Assembly (NCBI GenBank): GCA_964601895.1
Contig: CAZROT010000024.1
Coordinates: 1-12,744 of the forward strand
Reading direction: 5' to 3'
Length of the DNA stretch: 12,744 bases
Origin: CAZROT01 sp964601895
Lineage (GTDB): Bacteria > Pseudomonadota > Gammaproteobacteria > Enterobacterales > Enterobacteriaceae
Made by a program: the position numbers and the translations under genes. A model generated the notes under the pieces. The model saw nothing but the letters and a program-made list of their open reading frames with translations. It searched no databases and was not told the DNA's origin. Positions 1 through 8,686 of this stretch are shown here, one piece after another (within the stretch, counting starts at the first letter, position 1; each line of letters opens with the position of its first letter).

Positions 1-1321
1 TATGATTGGTCGGTTCGTCGAGGATGAGGATGTGTGGTCTCTGGAGGATAAATCTCGCGTAGCACAACAATCATTTCTGTCCTTCCGAGAGTGTCCCTAC
101 GGTGTTTTTTAGGATATTTGACGGGAGGAGGCACATAGCAGCAGCTTTGAAGATCTCTTCGTCGGTAGAGGAGTTGGTGACTTCTTGGAGGGCGTCTCGT
201 ACGACCATATCCATATCGAGTGCGTTGAAATCCTGTGAGTAGTAGCCGACGCGAATCTCTGGTTCGATATGGGCGTCTCTGTCATCTGGATGGAAGAGTC
301 TTCTGAGCAGGGTAGTCTTGCCGATACCGTTTGGTCCTTTCAGGAGATATCTGTCGCCTCTTTTTAGTTCGAGAGAAAACGGTTTCCTCACCACATTGTA
401 GTCTGCATCCATGAGTGACAATCCCTTGATTGTCAGCATAGGTCCTACGAAATGTTCAAATTCTATCGTAAATGGTCTCATCGTTCTGTCTTCTTTTCTG
501 ACTTCTACTTTGTTTTCTTCTGCTTCTTCGACTTCGTCTCTCATCTTACTGGCGAGTTTTCTCATCTTACCTCCTTTGTTCGCGAAGAAGTTTATTTTTT
601 CTTTTGCATCGATGATTTTCTTCTCGAGTCTAGCGTTTTGGGTCTTTTCTTTTTCTACTTGATTAGCAATCTGCTCGACTACATCGTGATAATCCCCTCG
701 ATACTGCTCTACTTGGTGGGTTTGCACATTGAGATACAAGACACCGTCGGTAAACATATTCAGAAAATCCGCATCATGCGAAATCACTACGACCGTCTTG
801 TCATAGCTGAGCAAAAAGCCGATAAGATTTCCGATGCCCGTGTCGTCGAGATTATTGGTCGGTTCATCGAGGAGTAAGATATCAGGTTCTTGAATAATCG
901 CCTGTGCGAGGAGCAATCTGGCTTGCTGACCACCAGAGAGTTCTTTGATCTTTTTGTCGACTGGGACACGTAGATCTACTTCTTCCATTACTTTTTCTAT
1001 CTTTTGGGGCATTTTATAGTCTTTTTCTGGAAAAGCGGTCGCGAAGTATTCGGTCACCGTGAGGTCGTATTGGTCTCTCGGAATGACTTGCTTTGCGATA
1101 GCGATACTATTTCCTGGAACGAGGTGAATTTTTCCTTCTTGGGGTTGTAGCTCACCAGTAATCATCTTGAAGATTGTCGATTTTCCTGCACCGTTTTGTC
1201 CCATGATCGTGATCTTGGTATGAGAACGGAGTGAAAAACTTGCATCGACGAGGATCTCTTTTTTGTCGGCGTATTTGAAACTTACCTCATCAAATCTGAG
1301 GAGTACACTATTGGTAGACAT
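1..1321 (-). CDS. ABC-F family ATPase (ribosome-associated), 3' end beyond window
   Basis: ABC-F proteins are soluble twin ATPases that bind the ribosomal E site and rescue or regulate stalled translation; some give antibiotic resistance. Visible are Walker A GQNGAGKST (about residues 41-49), signature LSGGQQ (128-133), Walker B LLLDEPTNN and the H-loop ISHD (180-183). A charged helical linker follows at about 215-280, then a second Walker A GPNGIGKT (329-336), signature LSEGQK (411-416) and Walker B ILILDEPTNH at the window edge. There are no membrane segments, which fits ABC-F rather than a transporter. The codon after the second signature is TGA (positions 71-73); read as Gly, the frame continues straight into LDEPTNH, one of the clearest signs of code 25 here. 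I chose the ATG at 1321; a second in-frame ATG 18 nt upstream is possible. The gene uses TGA only once among about 25 glycines, unlike the central cluster. The subfamily is not assignable. Confidence 0.93.
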
Positions 1322-1414
1322 ATGAAAAACAGGAAACAAATAGCACCACTATACGAAAGAGGAGTGAAAATGAAAGAGGGGAATTTTTTGGTTTCTTACT
1401 TTTTACGGTCAGTT

Positions 1415-1459
1415 GATTGCCACGCGAAGTTTATGCCCATAGGGTGCTCGCAATGATGG
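1415..1459. repeat. Dispersed intergenic repeat-like element
   Basis: The 45-nt stretch begins GATTGCCACGCGAAG and ends GCTCGCAATGATGG, with an inner CCCATAGGG mini-hairpin. Its reverse complement runs CATTGCGAG ... CGTGGCAATC, a layout I recognise from abundant short intergenic repeats in several unrelated bacterial genomes. Only one copy is in this window, so the dispersed nature is inferred. Confidence 0.4.
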
Positions 1460-1543
1460 GAAGTGTTATATAGAATGGATTGTCCCCAGCAACAAGACGG
1501 ACTCTTAATCACGAGAACAGAAAAAACTTTGTATTCTCAAGTA

Positions 1544-1604
1544 TCCCTATTTCTTTGTCAAGGATAAAAATATAGAATAATTATCCTTGACTTGCTTATA
1601 GGGA
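1544..1604. promoter_or_regulatory. Symmetric two-part dyad upstream of Fic gene (candidate operator or RNA hairpin)
   Basis: There are two nested perfect inverted repeats with the same centre (position 1574). The inner arms GTCAAGGATAA (1557-1567) and TTATCCTTGAC (1581-1591) are 11 bp each. The outer arms TCCCTAT (1544-1550) and ATAGGGA (1598-1604) are 7 bp each. The gap between inner and outer arm is 6 nt on both sides. The right inner arm contains the TTGAC of the probable -35 box, so a protein bound here would block the promoter. The spacing suggests a dimer or tetramer binding site; a transcribed hairpin is the alternative. Confidence 0.6.
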
Positions 1605-1615
1605 GAAAATATGTA
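1587..1615 (+). promoter_or_regulatory. Probable promoter of the Fic gene
   Basis: A TTGACT -35 (1587-1592), a 17-nt spacer and a TATGTA -10-like box (1610-1615) lie about 33 nt before the Fic ATG. The -35 is strong and the -10 is weak (3 of 6). It overlaps the dyad, which suggests repression or autoregulation. Confidence 0.45.
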
Positions 1616-1648
1616 GACTAACTACAAGCGATTTACTCTTATCGTAGC

Positions 1649-2725
1649 ATGTTTGATCCACATATTCCCAATAATTTACTCCCTTTGTTGCCTTGATCGT
1701 TTCATTATCAAGATATTTCTCTGTATACCAAAGCATTAGAAGCACAGCAGGAACTTGCCAAACTCAATGGACTCATTCATCTGCTTCCCAATGCAGATGT
1801 GCTTATCGTTCCGCTGATTACTGCAGAGTCGGTATCAAGCAGTGCGATAGAAAATATCAATACAACTACTATCGAAGTATTGAAGAGTCAGGCATTGCCT
1901 CCTGAAATACAAGCGTGACCAGAAAAAGAGGTGTTACACTATCGTGAAGCAATCATACAGGCGTATGATCGTGTGCGTAAGACAGAACTCATTACGACCA
2001 ACGATATGCTTGCTATACAACAAATCATAGAACCTCAGAGGTATGGTATTCGTACTCTTCCAGGTACCGTGATAGCAAATAGCAGGGGAGAAACGCTCTA
2101 TACGCCACCAGAAGGAAAGCAACTTATTCTCGATCTTTTGGCGAATTTGGAAGTATTTATAAATACGACCGATGATGGTATTTATCCCCTTATTAAAACA
2201 GGGGTGATTCATTTTCAATTTGAGGCAATACATCCATTTTATGATGGCAATGGACGTACGGGAAGAGTGTTGATGATTGTCTATCTGATTTTGAGTCGTT
2301 TGCTTGATTACCCTGTCTTGTTTCTCAGTGGCTATATCAATGCTCACAAACAAGAGTACTATGAAATATTGCAGTATACTCAAAAAACCTCTGATTATAC
2401 AAAAATAATTACGTATATACTTGATGCAATACTCGTACAGTCAAAGATCACGTCACAAAAAATTATTATGATTAACCAGCTTATTGGTAAACTCGAACAA
2501 CGTATTCACCAAATTATCCCTAAGAAATCTTCGCAAATTACCTGGTCATTGCTCAAAAATCCCTTTATCACTCTGCAAAATTTTGCTGATAGTATAGAAG
2601 TAAGTAGGCATACTGCAAGGTCGTATGTTATCAAGCTTACGCAAGCAGATATCGTTCAAAAAACAGAAGTAGGAAAATGGACGCTGCTTTCAGTACCTGC
2701 GTTTATTCAACTCCTAAGTGAATAG
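1649..2725 (+). CDS. Class II Fic family protein (probable protein AMP-transferase) with C-terminal winged helix
   Basis: Fic enzymes usually transfer AMP from ATP to a hydroxyl of a target protein; many are toxins or regulators. The protein has 358 residues. The catalytic motif HPFYDGNGRTGR starts at His195 and is complete. An N-terminal inhibitory-helix motif, SSAIEN (64-69), fits the S/TxxxE(G/N) pattern of class II Fic proteins, in which the glutamate blocks productive ATP binding. The C-terminal ~60 residues look like a winged helix-turn-helix (ITLQNFADSIEVSRHTARSY), typical of these stand-alone Fic proteins. Two TGA codons (1694, 1916) must be read as Gly; with the standard code the inhibitory segment is lost. 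The ATG at 1649 is the first after an in-frame TAA at 1619; no clear Shine-Dalgarno is seen. No separate antitoxin gene is adjacent, as expected when inhibition is internal. The dyad upstream may be its own operator. The target is unknown. Confidence 0.9.
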
Positions 2726-2779
2726 CATCTAGGTCTCTCTTGCAAATCACTCGAGACGGAGTAGGGTAGGAGTACCTTT

Positions 2780-2797
2780 ATCTTTTCTGCAAAAGAT
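2780..2797. other. Small hairpin between the Fic and membrane-protein genes
   Basis: A perfect 7-bp stem, ATCTTTT / AAAAGAT, with a CTGC loop ends on the first two bases of the next start codon. There is no T-run after it on either strand, so it is a poor terminator. If transcribed it could mask the start codon of the small membrane-protein gene. Confidence 0.3.
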
Positions 2798-2981
2798 GAA
2801 ATCATGTACGCTTGCTAGTGTGGTCATCGCTCTAGCAGGATTGCTTCATATCGCTCGTGCGTTGCTGTGACGATCACTCGTTCTGTGACCATGGACGGTA
2901 CCTGTTCGAGTAAGTCTCGTGTGAGGAGTATTGTTGCTCTGGTTGTCCTGGGCAGTACACGTCCATACGCATCGCAGATAA
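2796..2981 (+). CDS. Small membrane protein, 61 residues
   Basis: This gene is hidden under the standard code because three glycines are TGA. The product has two hydrophobic stretches, about residues 6-30 and 38-54. Between and around them are LLHIARALLG, GPWTVP and a basic tail ending HTHRR. The pattern HxxR...G...G-W-x-(V/I)-P...S..G resembles short two-helix membrane proteins I recall as common in Patescibacteria, usually unnamed. The antisense strand also has an open frame here, but the membrane-protein reading is far more coherent. The ATG at 2796 lies in the arm of a small hairpin; no strong ribosome binding site is visible. Function is unknown. Confidence 0.7.
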
Positions 2982-3162
2982 GATTTCCTGTGATGAAGTT
3001 ATGAGTGTGTCTCTTCTCTGGGAGAAGTATTTTTTGTTCACTAGAAAAAAACAACTATCATCCAGCTTTCCTGTTCTACCGAATAGGTTTTTCGTTTGTA
3101 TTGGTACACGAGATTGGTATAAGAAAAATGTATGAAAAATTTTAACTTCTCTTTATCTTCCC
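2982..3162. other. Intergenic region before the MazG-type gene
   Basis: These 181 bases have no coherent frame on either strand under code 25. The only recognisable item is the promoter-like stretch at 3096-3123. Confidence 0.5.
3096..3123 (+). promoter_or_regulatory. Possible promoter for the MazG-type gene
   Basis: TTGTAT (3096-3101), a 16-nt spacer and TATAAG (3118-3123). The -10 is preceded by TGG, giving an extended -10 (TGnTATAAG). It lies about 40 nt before the ATG at 3163. This promoter may also feed the downstream cluster. Confidence 0.45.
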
Positions 3163-3507
3163 ATGGAAATACAAGAGTTACAGAAAGAGATTTTAGCATT
3201 TAGAGATGCAAGGGATTGGAAACAGTTTCACAATCCAAAAGACCTTGCACAAGCGATTTCTATAGAAGCATCAGAACTCATGGAACACTTTTTGCGAAAA
3301 TCACAAGAAGAGTCGTACTGAATTGCCGAAAATAACGAACAGGTGAGAGAAGAGTTTGCAGACATTATGAACTATCTACTTCTTTTTGCTGAGAGTTGTG
3401 GTATTGATATAGAGCAAGCAGTTTTGGAAAAAATAGAGAAGAGCAATAAGAAGTATCCTGTAGAAAAGGCTAAATGAAGTAGTGACAAATATACCAAGTA
3501 TGTTTAG
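3163..3507 (+). CDS. MazG-like nucleotide pyrophosphohydrolase
   Basis: This all-alpha NTP-PPase family hydrolyses (d)NTPs to (d)NMP and pyrophosphate, cleaning the nucleotide pool or lowering dNTPs; members occur in stress and defence settings. The 114-residue length is right for a single-domain member. The metal-binding ExxE...ExxD motif is present: E35/E38 in IEASELMEH and E64/D67 in EEFADIM. The C-terminus KKYPVEKAKGSSDKYTKY is the family's typical tail, and its conserved glycine (residue 105) is TGA; another TGA is Gly53. The gene ends 13 nt before the chosen start of the nuclease-helicase gene, and an alternative start of that gene would overlap it, so the two are likely co-transcribed. 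The preferred substrate is not readable from sequence. Confidence 0.88.
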
Positions 3508-3520
3508 ATTATGTGATATA

Positions 3521-5131
3521 ATGTCCATACACCCTATTTCAGAACATGAATTTAATGAAAAGTATATAAGTAGTGCAGATTTTGCTATTAATTGGAATTA
3601 TAATCGACCAGTTGTATATATTTTAAAATGAACATGAAGAATATATGTGTGAGAGACGGTGAATGCGTATAGAAGAATGCAAAACCATATCAAAAACAAA
3701 GAAAAAAGCGAAGTTATGAGGAAAATGCGAATAATTTATGATATGGAGTATAACAAATCTGCTACTCTTGATATAGAATCGAAACTTATTCAATACATCG
3801 CTGGAGAAGAAATATTCGTGCTTCAGAATAAAAACGATGGATTAAGAGATCACAATTACTTTGATCGTGAAAAATATATTGCAAAATTCGAGGTTTTACG
3901 AAAAACTTTAAAAGATAGATGAGTGGTTCATAAAGATTTAAAAGAAATACAAAATAGCGATTTGTTTAAGTATTCTCCTTATAAAGCACTTAATCCTGAT
4001 CAGTATGCTGTAGTGGAAAATATTTACAACGATATAAAAAGCTGAATCACTTGAACCTATCTTGTAAAAGGTGAACCCTGAACGTGAAAAAGTGTAGTAG
4101 CTAGTTATTTAATGAAATACCTGAAAGATCAAGATGTTACTAAAACATATAACATTGCACTTGTTGTCCCTATGGCAGGATTGAGAAAGACATTTAAAAA
4201 AGTTTTTAAAAATATTGCTTGATTAAAACCTTCGATGGTGATATGACCAAATGATTTAGCAAAATTGTATAGTGAGAATAAAAAAGTGCCTTATGACGTT
4301 GTTATTGTAGATGAGTCACATAGATTACAACAAAGAAAAAATATTACTAACTATAAATGATATGATGATGTAAATAAAAAGTTATGAAATCCGCTTGAAA
4401 CTACTCAATTAGAATGGATTTTGTGATTGTCAAAAACGCAGATATTGTTGTATGATAGTAATCAATCTATTAAACCAGCTGATGTGAATGAAAAAGATTT
4501 TCAAAACATGGACTTTGCAAAAAAGTATGAGTTAAAAAGTCAGATGAGAGTAAAAGGATGAAGTGACTATCTTTCTTTTGTTAATAACCTATTTGATTGA
4601 CTGTCTGTCAGTTCTCATAGCATCAAAAATTATGATTTTAAAACATATGATAACTTTTCTGACTTTAGAAATGCAATTTTTGCTAGAGATGAAGAATTTT
4701 GATTATCAAGAATAGTAGCTTGATATGCACGACCATGGAAATCTAAAAAGAACCCAAATGAGCACGATATTGAGATTGATTGAGTTAAAATGTTTTGGAA
4801 TTCTACTAATCTAGATCGGGTAAATTCTCCGAATACTTTGACTGAAATAGGATGTATTCATACGGTCCAGTGATATGATTTGAATTATGTCTGAGTAATT
4901 ATAGGAGATGAGTTATCATATGATGAATCTATATGATGATTTTTCATAAAAAACAAAAACTATCATGATAAAAATGGGAAAAACTGAATTAAAAGTGATG
5001 AGGAACTAAAAAAATACATAATCAATATTTACAAAACACTCTTTACTCGTGGCATAGAGTGAACGTATGTGTATATTGTTGATGAAAAATTGAGGGAATA
5101 TATGAAGAAAATAATTATAGATATAAAATAG
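3521..5131 (+). CDS. GIY-YIG nuclease domain fused to DUF2075 (Schlafen group 3 type) ATPase/helicase
   Basis: Residues 32-56 form a GIY-YIG core: VYI (32-34) and IYVGET (41-46), with candidate catalytic Arg51/Arg52 and His56. From about residue 150 comes a superfamily 1-like ATPase: Walker A GEPGTGKS (184-191) with both non-initial glycines as TGA, Walker B IVDESH (D264), SQMRVKG, then HTVQGYDLNYVGVIIGDEL and TRGIEGTYVYIVDEKLREY near the C-terminus. Those last blocks are typical of DUF2075. The length is 536 residues, with 24 TGA against 9 GGN glycines. GIY-YIG domains cut DNA; DUF2075 proteins are predicted nucleic-acid-dependent ATPases, often in restriction or defence loci. This is the only recognisable nuclease in the cluster, so it is the best candidate for the cleaving partner of the methyltransferase. 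The start is uncertain: an in-frame ATG at 3500 would overlap the MazG gene. TATAAT with an upstream TG sits directly on the chosen ATG. Confidence 0.9.
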
Positions 5132-5205
5132 ATTTTATTTTTTCTGGGACAACTTTTCTGTTAATAATATTTTGGATTGAGAATAAAAAAAGAATGCAGA
5201 AAGAG

Positions 5206-5255
5206 TTGTTTAGTATTTAAGTTTTATTATAGTTTTTTTAATATTATATTATAAG
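5206..5255 (+). promoter_or_regulatory. Possible promoter(s) for the methyltransferase gene
   Basis: In the 132-nt gap, TTGTTT (5206-5211), 16 nt and TATAGT (5228-5233, 5 of 6) form a credible promoter 30 nt before the ATG. A second TATAAG (5250-5255) is closer. The rest of the gap (5132-5205) is AT-rich with no convincing terminator. The methyltransferase, kinase and receiver genes probably form one transcript from here. Confidence 0.4.
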
Positions 5256-5263
5256 AAATAACT

Positions 5264-6517
5264 ATGCTGAAAAAAATAAAACAAATAACAATATTAGATC
5301 TGTTTTCGTGATGCTGATGATTAACAGAATGATTTTTTCAAGATTCATTTTCTTTTGTTGGACACATTGAAATGGATAAAAGTGCTTGTGAGACTTTAAA
5401 ATCTAGAATAGTTTCTAAATATCTCCAAAAAATTAATAATCAAAAATTGCATGATGAATTTTTAATGTCTAAAATTTCTAGAGAAGATATTATTATGAAA
5501 TTCTGACTACAAAAAGAAATAAATATGGTATATAACGAAGAAATATCTGATGCTACATATGATATTTTATTAAAAAAGGTTAAAGAAAATCTTTGAAAAA
5601 GGAAATTGGATATAATAATTTGATGACCACCTTGTCAAACATATTCACAAATAGGAAGATCAAGAATGTGAGAAAAAATAGAATCTGATCCAAGAAATTT
5701 TTTATACAAGCAGTATGTTAAATTTTTAAAAGATTTAAGTCCTGAAGTTTTTGTTTTTGAAAATGTGCCGGGTCTCAAAACTGCAGGGAAATGAAAATAT
5801 TTTCAAGATATAAAGAATGCAATTGAAACAGTATGATATAAAGTTGAAGTAAGGCAACAATATATGCCAGATTATTGAATTCCACAAAATAGAAAAAGGT
5901 TGATAATTATTTGATGGAAGAAAAAGAGTAAAGTTCTTTCAACTTATCCAGATATTGAAAAATACAAATCAAAGTATACATATTTGGTTAATGATTTTCT
6001 AAATGATTTACCAGCAATATCTCAAGGTTGATGAAATTTGATTATGTTATATCAAAAACAGAATAAAGTCCTTGAAAAATTAGGTATAAGAAATGTTAAA
6101 ATGAAATATGTTACACATCACATAACAAGACCAATAAGAGAACTAGATAGAAAAATATATAAAATTGCAATAAAAAAGTATATGAAATGAGAAAGTTTAA
6201 AATATGCAGATTTACCAAAAAATCTTATTACTCATAAGAACATTAATGTATTTCAAAATCGTTTTAATGTAGTCTCATGAAGTCACAAAGTAACTAATAC
6301 TATAGTTGCACACATTAGTAAAGATGGACATTACTATATTCATCCAGATATAAAACAAAATCGCTCTCTTAGTATTAGAGAAGCTGCTAGAATACAAACT
6401 TTTCCTGATGACTTTAAATTTGAGTGATCAAGAACGGATATATTTAAACAAATATGAAATGCTGTTCCTCCTATGTTCTCGCATATATTAGCAAAAACAG
6501 TAGAAAAATATTTTTAA
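5264..6517 (+). CDS. DNA (cytosine-5-)-methyltransferase
   Basis: It transfers a methyl group from S-adenosylmethionine to carbon 5 of cytosine in a specific DNA sequence. Motifs appear in canonical order: I DLFSGCGGLTEGF (12-24, four of five glycines TGA), IV GGPPCQTYS with catalytic Cys124, VI FENVPGL (E166), VIII QNRKRLIIIG (208-217), then a roughly 150-residue variable target-recognition region. IX is RSLSIREAARIQTFPDDF and X is QIGNAVPPMFSHILA (G398). It is 417 residues, full length. The spacing between motifs I and IV is about 96 residues, longer than in minimal enzymes such as M.HhaI, and is filled with a charged helical insert. Glycine is TGA at 19 of 26 positions. It lies 18 nt before the kinase gene. 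It could be the modification half of a restriction system or a solitary epigenetic regulator; the recognition site cannot be predicted from this sequence alone. Confidence 0.96.
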
Positions 6518-6535
6518 TATTAATTCATTTCTATA

Positions 6536-8686
6536 ATGAATAAGTCATCAAACTATTTTAGACCTAAAGCAAGACATATTTTTGCTATATGAAGAGATTT
6601 GATAAAGGATGATTTTTCTGCATTAATAGAATTAGTAAAGAATTCATATGATGCGGATGCTACAAAGGTTGATATCATCTTTGAAGAATTAGATAATAAA
6701 CAGCTTAAATTGGTAGTGAGTGATGATTGACATTGAATGTCAGAGGAAACAATTAAAAAAGACTGGCTTGTACCATCAACTAATATAAAGAAAAAGGAAA
6801 AAGTATCTCAAGGATGAAGAATTTTACAAGGACAAAAATGAATTTGAAGATATGCAGCATCTATATTAGGAGATTTGTTGACTTTAACAACAGTTAGAGA
6901 TAAGATTCAAACTAGTATTCAAATTAACTGGAAAGATTTTGAACAAGATAGATATTTAGATGAAATTATACTAAATATTGAAACAAAAATAGTCAACCAA
7001 AAAAATGGGACTACAATAGAAATAATTTGAGATGAAAAAAAATTAAACTTTTGGAAAGAAGATGTTGAATGAAAAAATGATCGCTTAATAAATTATTCTG
7101 AATCTTCTATAAACTTCAGGAAATTTAAAAGAGAATTAGAAAAATTGATTCCTCCATTTAAAAATAAAAGTAGTTTTTGTATGTTGATAAATTATTTATG
7201 AGAAAGGAGTGTTATAGAAAATAAAGATATATTAGAATATTTTGATTATAGGATAACATGACAGGTTGATTTTGATGGTAATTTAACCTGTGAGTATGAG
7301 AATGCTGATACAAAAGAAAAGAAAAAAATAAGTAAAATAATAAACCTTAATTCAAAAGATAATGAATATAAAAATCAATCCCAATATCCATGAAATATTA
7401 AATTTAACTTTCTTGTTTTAGATAGAGATCCAATTAAAGAAAGATCAGAAATATCAAGAAATGAATGACGCATCACAAACAATAGAAATGAAATATTAGA
7501 TTATTATAAGAACTTTTCATGAGTCTCTATTTATAGGTGATGATTTAGAATTAGGCCGTATGGAGAAGTGTGAGAGGATTGGTTAAATTTAAATGCAAGA
7601 AGAGTAAATAATCCAAGTTTAAGACTGAGTGCTAATCAAATTATCTGATATATTTCTATTGAATGAGAGGAAGATAGTAAATTGATAGAAGCATCTTCAA
7701 GGGAAAAACTAAAAGAAAATGATCAATACTTTGGCTTAATATACGAAATAAGAAAAGTATTAAGTATATTAGAAGAAAAAAGAAAAAAATATAGAGAATC
7801 GCGATATAAAACAAAAAAACAACAATATGTAGACTTTGAAAAAGAAATATCAATTATTACAGATGAAATAAAAACAATTTCAACAGATTCAGAAAAAGAA
7901 TGAGTAGTAAAGAAAGTAGAAGAACTATGAAAAAAGTTTGTTTCAGAAAAAGAAAGACTAGAAAAAATAGTTTATCAGTATGAATGACAAGTAACTTTAT
8001 GAAAGTTAATGACAATAACATTTCATGAGTTATCTAAACCCGTTAAGTACATCAAAGAAAATATTAAAAATATACAACGACATATAGATAAAATTACTAA
8101 TAATCAGATTCAAGAGAGTAAAGAAAAATTAATTGAATTATTAGAGTGATATAACAGAAATGGAAAAATTATTTCAGACTTTTTTGCTAAGAACTTAAAA
8201 CCATTAGTAAATAGAAGCTCTAAAAAATCATATTTTAATATTAAAAAAATCATCAATCAAGTTTTTGACACTTATCACATTGAATTAAGTGATACGTCGG
8301 TATTGATTAATGATGAAATAAAAGAAGATATTATGGTTTTTGGACATGATACAGATTATCTTGTTGCAATGATTAATTTTATTGATAATAGTATATATCG
8401 ACTAAGCGATAAAAAACCTGATAAAAAAATTATTCAAGTTGATCTTAAGAAAGAAGATGATAAATTAAGTATATATTTTAAAGATAATTGATCTTGAACG
8501 GATTATATTGAAGATAAAGAAGATATATTAGAACCATGATTTACAAAGAAGGAGTGATGAACATGATTATGATTATCTATTGCTTGAGAAGTACTCGAAA
8601 GAAATAATACAAAACTAGAAATATTAGACAGTAATTGAGAATTTAATTTTATTTTAAAAATAATTATTAGCGAATGGCAAAAATAA
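6536..8686 (+). CDS. Fusion of GHL (Hsp90/MORC-like) ATPase and sensor histidine kinase
   Basis: The protein has 716 residues and two separate Bergerat-fold ATP sites. The N-terminal site is GHL type: N-box ELVKNSYDADA (32-42), G1 DDGHGM (63-68), lid and G2 GGRILQGQKGIGRYAA (93-108). A domain to about residue 385 with IYRGGFRIRPYGE resembles the transducer region of this class. A charged, probably coiled-coil stretch follows (about 388-490). Then comes a kinase core: H-box TFHELSKPV with His497, N-box NFIDNS (N614, N618), G1 DNGSG (650-654), F/G2 EPGFTKKEGGTGLGLS (to 681). No membrane helices are seen, so the sensor is cytoplasmic. Thirty-two of 41 glycines are TGA. It overlaps the receiver gene by 13 nt, so that protein is its likely phospho-partner. 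The family is often annotated only as ATP-binding protein; the trigger is unknown. GHL ATPases of the MORC kind occur in restriction-modification loci. Confidence 0.88.

Larger units (their letters stand above)
1322..1648. other. Divergent intergenic region between the ABC-F and Fic genes
   Basis: These 327 bases separate two diverging genes. They hold a possible minus-strand -10 (TATAGT, reverse complement of 1348-1353) for the ABC-F gene, a dispersed-repeat-like element (1415-1459), a large dyad (1544-1604) and a probable plus-strand promoter (1587-1615). An open frame 1370-1567, preceded by GGAG, is possible under code 25, but it runs through the repeat and does not look protein-like. I saw no tRNA or other structured RNA gene. 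Confidence 0.6.

Noticed and set aside
411..877. Plus-strand open frames inside the ABC-F gene
   Set aside because: They are antisense shadows of a strongly supported ABC-F coding sequence and read as low-complexity Phe/Ser-rich products.
1370..1567. Plus-strand open frame of 65 codons preceded by GGAG
   Set aside because: It runs through the dispersed-repeat-like element, its product does not resemble a folded protein, and its stop falls inside the dyad; the Shine-Dalgarno match alone is not enough.
2815..3054. Minus-strand open frame of about 79 codons opposite the small membrane-protein gene
   Set aside because: It needs a TTG start directly after a stop, has no ribosome binding site, and overlaps the more convincing plus-strand membrane protein; I treat it as a shadow, though its composition is not absurd.
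5132..5205. Terminator after the nuclease-helicase gene
   Set aside because: T- and A-rich tracts are present but the best stem (CTTTTCTG against CAGAAAG) is imperfect, so I did not annotate it.
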